From Erythrobacteraceae bacterium (GTDB lineage: Bacteria; Pseudomonadota; Alphaproteobacteria; Sphingomonadales; Sphingomonadaceae), in NCBI GenBank assembly GCA_024642525.1, contig JAHEAX010000017.1, positions 1-32,125 of the forward strand: DNA of 32,125 nucleotides, written 5' to 3'. Every line of letters begins with the position of its first letter. Within the stretch, counting starts at the first letter, position 1. Under the pieces are notes generated by a model. The model did not search any database, had not been told where the DNA came from, and saw nothing but the letters and a program-made list of their open reading frames with translations. This document shows, piece after piece, positions 27,578 through 32,125 of this stretch. The position numbers and the translations under genes are program-made.

Positions 27578-28026
27578 GCTTTCCGGCCGATATTCTGCCG
27601 TGCCCAACTGACGATGGCAGACGCGGGCATCGCGCCTGATTGCCGCGCGATTTCCTTGCCGCGGGATATCATGACCAGTGTCGGTATGGACCTGATCGCA
27701 TAGCGCCCGGCAATGGCCTGTTCTGCCTCTGTGTCGAGCTTGCCCAGACGCAGATAGGGTTCAAGCTGGGCGGCGGCGGCGGAAAAGGCCGGTGCCATCT
27801 GCAGGCACGGTCCGCACCAGCTGGCCCAGAAATCCACCAACAACGGAATATCGCTTCTGGATGCATGGGCGTTGAAATTTGCCGAGGTCAGGACGACCGG
27901 CTGGCCATTGAACAGCGCTGCATGACATTTGCCGCATTTGCCCCCTGCACCCAGTTTTTCGGCCGGCACCCGGTTGGGTGCTGCGCATGACGGGCAGACG
28001 ATGACTTTGGAATCGGGGTTGCTCAT
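27574..28026 (-). CDS. trxC: Thioredoxin 2-like protein with N-terminal zinc finger
   Basis: 150 residues, TrxC family: a cytoplasmic disulfide reductase. The N-terminal zinc ribbon has two CxxC pairs (CPSC near 11 and CGKC near 31), followed by a thioredoxin fold with the redox site WASWCGPC and the cis-Pro motif IRSIPTLVMISRGKE. The ATG at 28026 begins MSNPDSK; 13 upstream codons in frame are unsupported. Zinc-containing TrxC proteins are associated with oxidative stress in known bacteria. It has its own 81-bp upstream gap after the L,D-transpeptidase gene, and shares its stop region with the DUF302 gene on the other strand. Confidence 0.9.
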   Translation of the reverse strand: MSNPDSKVIVCPSCAAPNRVPAEKLGAGGKCGKCHAALFNGQPVVLTSANFNAHASRSDIPLLVDFWASWCGPCLQMAPAFSAAAAQLEPYLRLGKLDTEAEQAIAGRYAIRSIPTLVMISRGKEIARQSGAMPASAIVSWARQNIGRKA

Positions 28027-28107
28027 AGGCTTATTCTCTACCCTCCAACGGGCATTTCCAAGCACAAAACAGGCAATGCGCCGTGCGCGGCCTTGTTGCG
28101 GCTTGCC

Positions 28108-29265
28108 CTACAATGCGCATGCCTTGCCGGATGATTGCGGCGGCAGAATGCGCGTGTCGCGGTCATAAATATCAGGCTGTATCTGCACTGTGCCTGATGC
28201 ATCCGGCCCGGCGGTGAAATATGTGATGTAGACAGGCACCGGATGAGCCAGGTCGACCGTGGTTGTCTTGCCCGAAGCGATTATTGCATCCACTTCCTCG
28301 CGGGTCTTGGCCCCTTCCAACAAGGTGGCGGCGTACCCAAGCGCATCCTTGGTGCGCACGCAGCCATGGCTGAATGCCCTTACCTCTTCATCGAAAAGTG
28401 CCTTGTTGGGCGTGTCGTGCATATAGACGCTGAACCTGTTGGGCATGACCAGCTTCATTAGCCCCAGCGCATTGCCCGGCCCCGGCTTCTGGCGATAGCG
28501 GCCACCGCTGCGGACATAGCCGCGCTGGCGGGCAAGCGACGGATTGCGCCGGAATAGCGCGCCCACGCTTTCGCGGACTATGCTGGTGGGGATTTCCCAC
28601 CACGGGTTGAGGATGACCCCCGTGATCCTGGTGTCGAAGACGGGGGTTGGTGTCTTTGTCTTGCCGACTATAACGCGCCAGCTGCCCTGTTGAACGCCGC
28701 TGCGCCACAAACGTGCTTCGAAAAAGGCGGCGTTGACCATGACATATTCCTGACCCAGCGTGCGGGGCATCCACCGCCAACGTTCCATATTACGTGCCAG
28801 CGTGGCGCGGCGGGCTTCGTCTGGTTCGGCCAGATAGGCAGCTTTGAGGGAAGCGTAATCGGAATGGGTGGGCCGCATCAGCGCAAAGAAGGTGTTGAGC
28901 GTGCCGTCCGCCAGTGCAGCCTTCAGCATCGGTTCGATATCGAGATCCCTGTCAGTGTCGACAATGTTCCAGCCTGCGCGTTCCTGCTGCGTGGCACAGC
29001 CCAGTAGATGTATCCGCGCAAGGCGCAGGGCAGTGCTGTTTGCCAGCCTGTCTGTTTCCTGCTGGTTTCCGCTATCAATTGCAGCATCCAGGGCTGTGGT
29101 GGAAAGGGGCGGAAGCGCGTCTGAAGGTGTCGCTGCAACCCATTGTTTAAGGGTGTCAATGTCGGTTTTCGACCATAGTGCGCGGGGTGGTTCAGAAGGG
29201 TTCTGGAACGGCGAAGCAGCGATGCAAAGGGCCGCCGCAATAATCGCAAACAGGCTTCGTTTCAT
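28108..29265 (-). CDS. Secreted L,D-transpeptidase, YkuD/YcbB type
   Basis: 385 residues from ATG 29265, with GGAAGG upstream; the longer reading to 29301 is less likely. A signal peptide MKRSLFAIIAAALCIAASPF directs it to the periplasm. The YcbB-like region NMERWRWMPRTLGQEYVMVN precedes the YkuD catalytic domain, with YMHDTPNKALFDEEVRAFSHGCVR. His300 and Cys302 form the catalytic site, where a Cys makes 3-3 peptidoglycan cross-links or anchors proteins. There is no C-terminal peptidoglycan-binding domain, and the protein is shorter than E. coli YcbB (615). It is divergent from a second L,D-transpeptidase-type gene with a 90-bp shared promoter region. Confidence 0.88.
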   Translation of the reverse strand: MKRSLFAIIAAALCIAASPFQNPSEPPRALWSKTDIDTLKQWVAATPSDALPPLSTTALDAAIDSGNQQETDRLANSTALRLARIHLLGCATQQERAGWNIVDTDRDLDIEPMLKAALADGTLNTFFALMRPTHSDYASLKAAYLAEPDEARRATLARNMERWRWMPRTLGQEYVMVNAAFFEARLWRSGVQQGSWRVIVGKTKTPTPVFDTRITGVILNPWWEIPTSIVRESVGALFRRNPSLARQRGYVRSGGRYRQKPGPGNALGLMKLVMPNRFSVYMHDTPNKALFDEEVRAFSHGCVRTKDALGYAATLLEGAKTREEVDAIIASGKTTTVDLAHPVPVYITYFTAGPDASGTVQIQPDIYDRDTRILPPQSSGKACAL

Positions 29266-29304
29266 CGCAACATACCTTCCATTGTGTTCCCAATTGCGCA
29301 TCTA

Positions 29305-29320
29305 ACCCTACATATAGGGT
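29305..29320. promoter_or_regulatory. Palindrome in the divergent promoter of two transpeptidase genes
   Basis: ACCCTA (29305-29310), CATA spacer, TAGGGT (29315-29320): perfect 6-bp arms centred between the two divergent starts (29265 and 29356). Its position suits an operator for an unknown regulator, or overlap with a -10 element (TATAGG). No matching regulator was recognised in the window. Confidence 0.45.
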
Positions 29321-29322
29321 CG

Positions 29323-29346
29323 AAAGAATACGGGAAAGAATACGGG
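29323..29346. repeat. Perfect tandem 12-bp duplication
   Basis: AAAGAATACGGG occurs twice head to tail (29323-29334 and 29335-29346), ending 9 bp before the ATG at 29356. It forms most of the leader of the Tat-exported protein gene. The second copy supplies a CGGGA that could act as a weak ribosome site. Confidence 0.85.
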
Positions 29347-29355
29347 ATCGTACAC

Positions 29356-29955
29356 ATGACTATTGACCGTCGCAGTCTGCTGCGCGGTGTAGTGGCATCC
29401 GCTGCTATGGTTTCCGGCACGCGCGCGCTTGCATGGCCGCCCCTGCCAGAGAAACCAGTTTTGCTTCGGCGTGCACTGGCCGCACTGGACTCACAAAATC
29501 CGAAACTGGTTGCCCGGGATGTTATGGGCATCGTCGATTTTTCAGCCCACTCCCGCGAAATGCGCTTCAGCATTATCGATGTGGCAAATGGCAGGATAGA
29601 TGCATCATATCTCGTCGCCCACGGGCGCGGGTCCGACCCGGCGAATAGCGGCTGGGCGCAGAAGTTTTCCAACAGGCCGGGTTCCAATGCATCGTCAGAG
29701 GGCAGCTTTCTCACCGGTGCCACCTATGTCGGCAAACATGGCAGATCGCGGAGGCTGCACGGGCTGGACCCCGTGAACAGCCAGGCATTCGAGCGCGCCA
29801 TCGTGGTGCATGGCGCATCCTATGTCGGACAGGACCTTGTAAGGATGCAGGGGCGTATCGGCCGCAGCCTTGGCTGTTTCGCGGTTGAACGTTCCGCCAT
29901 TGACGAAGTTCTGGAACGGCTGGGGCAAGGGCGCTTGCTGTTTGCATCTGCATAA
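29356..29955 (+). CDS. Tat-exported L,D-transpeptidase-like protein, catalytic domain only
   Basis: 199 residues from ATG 29356; a longer reading from 29284 would cross the tandem repeat. A twin-arginine signal (DRRSLLRGVVASAAM... ALA, residues 4-27) is unusual for this enzyme class. The remainder resembles the 'murein L,D-transpeptidase catalytic domain family': VMGIVDFSAHSREMRFSIID, AHGRGSDP, SSEGSFLTG, GRSRRLHGLDPVN, IVVHGASYVG (His152) and the Cys loop GRSLGCFAV (Cys174). Family members usually have GCPA here, so Phe replaces Pro. A hydrolytic or ligase role on peptidoglycan is inferred. It is divergent from the YkuD-type gene, with 12-bp tandem repeats on both sides. Confidence 0.82.
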   Translation: MTIDRRSLLRGVVASAAMVSGTRALAWPPLPEKPVLLRRALAALDSQNPKLVARDVMGIVDFSAHSREMRFSIIDVANGRIDASYLVAHGRGSDPANSGWAQKFSNRPGSNASSEGSFLTGATYVGKHGRSRRLHGLDPVNSQAFERAIVVHGASYVGQDLVRMQGRIGRSLGCFAVERSAIDEVLERLGQGRLLFASA

Positions 29956-29981
29956 TGTGAACCGGCCCTGCTGATCGGGCC

Positions 29982-29995
29982 TTGATCGAGATCAA
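29982..29995. promoter_or_regulatory. Orphan FNR/FixK-type box in a convergent gap
   Basis: TTGATCGAGATCAA, a perfect TTGAT-N4-ATCAA palindrome, 27 bp after the transpeptidase-like stop and 84 bp before the beta-CASP gene end. Both flanking genes point inward, so neither promoter is here. It may drive a short transcript to the right over the tandem repeats, or antisense RNA. Confidence 0.65.
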
Positions 29996-30005
29996 TTTAC
30001 GCCCA

Positions 30006-30041
30006 GGGACTGGATGCGGGACTGGATGCGGGTCTGGATGT
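30006..30041. repeat. 12-bp tandem repeat, three units
   Basis: GGGACTGGATGC at 30006-30017 and 30018-30029 is identical, and GGGTCTGGATGT at 30030-30041 differs at two bases. A further GGCCGGT direct repeat follows (30043-30049, 30052-30058). The unit length of 12 keeps a reading frame open across it (Trp-Met repeating). Confidence 0.85.
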
Positions 30042-30078
30042 TGGCCGGTCGGGCCGGTTGTCGCCGCAGCGCCTGCAA

Positions 30079-31686
30079 TCAGGTGCCTGATGCTTTTTTC
30101 CGATCGTCCTTGAACTGCATATAGCTGTCGAGGATTTCGCGCATCTCCCTGATTGCCTTCTCGCGTTGCTGTTCGTTGCGGATCTTGCCCAGCCTGTCCT
30201 TCAGGCCAGTGGCAAATTCGGCATATTCATTCTGCCAGTCGCGCCCGACGGCAGCCTGCAATTCGGCTTCGCCGGTTTTTATCCGCTTGGCAGGCTTGCC
30301 TGCTTCCAGACTGTAGCTTTCACCGATTTCAGGCAGGCGGACGCTCAATTGCGGGTCGCGGCGCTGCAATTCGCGGCGCATTTCTTCCATGCCGGTGCTT
30401 TCGCCATGGTCGAGAAACAGGCTTCCATGAATGGGGCCGCGATCTGCCACCCAGTCGAGCAGTTCACCCTTGTCGGCGTGGGCGGAATAGCTGTCGATCC
30501 GCCGGATTTGCGCCCTTACGCGCACATCGGAACCGGAAATGCGAACGCGCCTGGCACCATCGAGAATGACCCGCCCGAGCGAGCCCTGCGCCTGGAAACC
30601 CACGAACAATACAGTAGATTCGCGCCGGTGGAGATTATTGGCGAGATGGTGCCGGATGCGCCCCCCCTCGCACATGCCCGATGCGGCCAGGATAATTACG
30701 CCCGACATGGAATTGAGGCGGATGGATTCGGCCACTTCCTCGGTGAAATGGAATGCCGGGTCGGCAAAGATATTGATCCCGCCTGTATCCTCCAGTTCTT
30801 CTGCATGGCGCGCAAAAACGCTTGTGGTGCGGCTCGCCAGCGGAGAATCGATAAAGATCGGTACAGTGGGAATCCGGCCCGAATGGCGCAGAAAGGCGAG
30901 GTCGAGCAGCAATTCCTGCGTCCGTTCCAGCGCAAAGGTCGGGATGATGAGATTGCCGCCCCGGGTCAGAGCGGCAACCACTTCTGCCTCCAGCAATTTG
31001 CGGCGCGCTTCCAGCGTGATGGTGTCGCGTTCGCGGTCGCCATAGGTTGCTTCGCAAACGACATGGTCGAAACCTGATGGCCCGGCCGGGTCGAGCTGGA
31101 ACGATTTGTTTTCCGGGCCGATATCGCCGGAACACATGATGCGCACTGCATCAGCTTCGAGTTCCACCGATGCGGCGCCAAGGATATGGCCTGCATTCCA
31201 CAATCTTGCGCGAAAGCCGTCGGCCGGTTCGAACCAGTGTTCCAGCGGCACTGTCTCGCATGCCCGCCATGCGGCCAGCGCATCTTTTTCGGTGTAGATC
31301 GGTTCGAAAGGCTGTTCGCCTACGCGGTCGCGCCGACGGTTGCGGCGTTCGACGTCTGCTTCCTGGATGCGTCCTGAATCCGCCAGCATATATTCGAGCA
31401 AGTCGCAGGTGGGCTGCGTGCACCAGATGCGGCCCCTGAAGCCTTTTGCCACCAGCTTGGGCAGAAGCCCGCTATGGTCGATATGGGCATGGGTCAACAC
31501 GACAGCGGCGATATCCTTCGGGTCAAATTCGAAGGGCCGGTTGTTGAGCGTTTCGAGCGTCCGCGAACCCTGAAAAAGTCCGCAATCGACCAGCACCGAT
31601 CTATCGCCAAGTTTGAACTGCATGCACGATCCGGTCACGGTCCGCGCGGCACCGTGGAAGGTCACTGACAGGGAGGGGTTCGACAT
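30079..31686 (-). CDS. Beta-CASP metallo-beta-lactamase-fold nuclease (RNA-processing type)
   Basis: 535 residues. The metallo-beta-lactamase core is complete: VDCGLFQGSR, the zinc motif HAHIDH (His66, His68, Asp70, His71), NAGHILGAASVEL, CSGDIG and the beta-CASP region FIDSPLASRTT and LAASGMCEGGRIRHHL. The RMMBL motif IDSYSAHADKGELLDW and the terminal His of FLDHGESTGM follow. The organisation matches bacterial homologues of CPSF73/RNase-J-like exonucleases, with an extra C-terminal helical tail (about 470-535). The RNA target is unknown. ATG 31686 follows GAGGCGAG. Homologues are known near low-oxygen genes in some proteobacteria, which fits the window, although the FNR box here is at its 3' side. 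Confidence 0.9.
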   Translation of the reverse strand: MSNPSLSVTFHGAARTVTGSCMQFKLGDRSVLVDCGLFQGSRTLETLNNRPFEFDPKDIAAVVLTHAHIDHSGLLPKLVAKGFRGRIWCTQPTCDLLEYMLADSGRIQEADVERRNRRRDRVGEQPFEPIYTEKDALAAWRACETVPLEHWFEPADGFRARLWNAGHILGAASVELEADAVRIMCSGDIGPENKSFQLDPAGPSGFDHVVCEATYGDRERDTITLEARRKLLEAEVVAALTRGGNLIIPTFALERTQELLLDLAFLRHSGRIPTVPIFIDSPLASRTTSVFARHAEELEDTGGINIFADPAFHFTEEVAESIRLNSMSGVIILAASGMCEGGRIRHHLANNLHRRESTVLFVGFQAQGSLGRVILDGARRVRISGSDVRVRAQIRRIDSYSAHADKGELLDWVADRGPIHGSLFLDHGESTGMEEMRRELQRRDPQLSVRLPEIGESYSLEAGKPAKRIKTGEAELQAAVGRDWQNEYAEFATGLKDRLGKIRNEQQREKAIREMREILDSYMQFKDDRKKASGT

Positions 31687-31744
31687 ATGCTCGCCTCGCT
31701 TTTGTAGATCTTGCCACGAGGCTGGCTCTTGAAGGGCGGCATTG

Positions 31745-32125
31745 TCAATCAGGGTTTCTGGCAGCTGTGTTCAGATATTTCTGCCAGTCGATCCGGGCCA
31801 GCGCGATCAATCCGGCAATCATTGCCAGCTGCAAACCGATGCCCAGTGGGCTGGTCAAACCAGCGGCGAACACTTCGCCAAGTGACGAATGCCGGATGCT
31901 GTGCGCTGTCATCCCGTAAATCGTATAGGATACCAGCCGTCCTGCGAAAAACGCGGCGGTAAATCCCAGCAGGCGCACGCCGGTAAGGCCCGCCGCCTCG
32001 AACAGCTGGGCCGATGGCACGGGCGACAGGGCAAAGAGCGCCAGCGCCATGATGCCCCCGCGGCGGTTGCGTTCGAAGGCAGCGCGCGCGGCGGCCAGGT
32101 TATGCCGCGTCTGCTCCGAAACGCG
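31745..32125 (-). CDS. Membrane protein, partial, unknown function
   Basis: The frame is open from the window edge through RVSEQTRHNLAAARAAFERNRRGG into MALALFALSPVPSAQLFEAAGLTGVRLL. The gene is therefore cut at its 5' end, and the ATG at 32050 is probably internal. 126 residues are visible, with three or four hydrophobic segments (ALALFALSPVPS, LLGFTAAFFAGRLVSYTIYG, GIGLQLAMIAGLIALARI) and the C-terminus YLNTAARNPD. The SPVPSAQLF loop suggests a small-molecule or lipid-related integral membrane protein, but no family is named. It lies 58 bp upstream of the beta-CASP gene on the same strand and may share its transcript. Confidence 0.7.
   Translation of the reverse strand, partial: RVSEQTRHNLAAARAAFERNRRGGIMALALFALSPVPSAQLFEAAGLTGVRLLGFTAAFFAGRLVSYTIYGMTAHSIRHSSLGEVFAAGLTSPLGIGLQLAMIAGLIALARIDWQKYLNTAARNPD

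Overview
The window is a GC-rich, densely coded chromosomal segment. Protein resemblance, a complete ccoNOQP-ccoGHIS cytochrome cbb3 cluster, a twin-arginine CopA, and the Opp and acyl-CoA genes all suggest an alphaproteobacterium, most likely Sphingomonadales (Erythrobacteraceae-like). That placement is inference from recognised families, because no rRNA gene is present. I saw no tRNA, rRNA, CRISPR array, insertion sequence or phage gene.

Layout. 1-524: copper resistance, the 5' end of a copA-type multicopper oxidase divergent from a CsoR-type repressor, with a palindromic operator between them. 551-967: a small secreted protein of unknown function. 1105-7243 (minus): a five-gene oligopeptide ABC importer in the order oppA-B-C-D-F. 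Its OppC-like permease carries an extra periplasmic domain resembling fibronectin type III. 7429-12794: lipid and acyl-CoA metabolism, comprising an acyl-CoA ligase, a divergent class C beta-lactamase-like serine hydrolase, and a fused enoyl-CoA hydratase/3-hydroxyacyl-CoA dehydrogenase. A 72-residue Cys/His protein follows. 13042-20768 (minus): ccoN-O-Q-P-G-H-I-S, tightly overlapping. 20875-21576: a Crp/Fnr-family regulator. 21780-24426: an RluE-like pseudouridine synthase, a multi-pass membrane protein and a RoxA-type ribosomal arginine hydroxylase. 24709-28026: an atypical P-type ATPase, a DUF302 protein and a TrxC-like thioredoxin. 28108-29955: two divergent L,D-transpeptidase-type genes of different families. 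30079-31686: a beta-CASP metallo-beta-lactamase nuclease. 31745-end: a truncated membrane protein.

How it works together. Four perfect TTGAT-N4-ATCAA sites lie at 20823, 21651, 24556 and 29982. They sit upstream of ccoN, upstream of the Crp/Fnr regulator, upstream of the P-type ATPase, and in a convergent gap with no obvious target. The regulator has the E..SR recognition helix expected for this site but lacks the N-terminal cysteine cluster of oxygen-sensing FNR, so it looks FixK-like. The right half of the window therefore reads as a low-oxygen regulon: a high-affinity oxidase, its copper-loading machinery, the regulator, an uncharacterised cation pump with a DUF302 partner, and an orphan site.

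The observations most worth following are the ATPase subfamily (PEEFP motif, His and Glu in the M5/M6 region, DUF302 partner), the FnIII-like insertion in OppC, the cysteine-poor FNR-like regulator with its site set, and the orphan site next to 12-bp tandem repeats.
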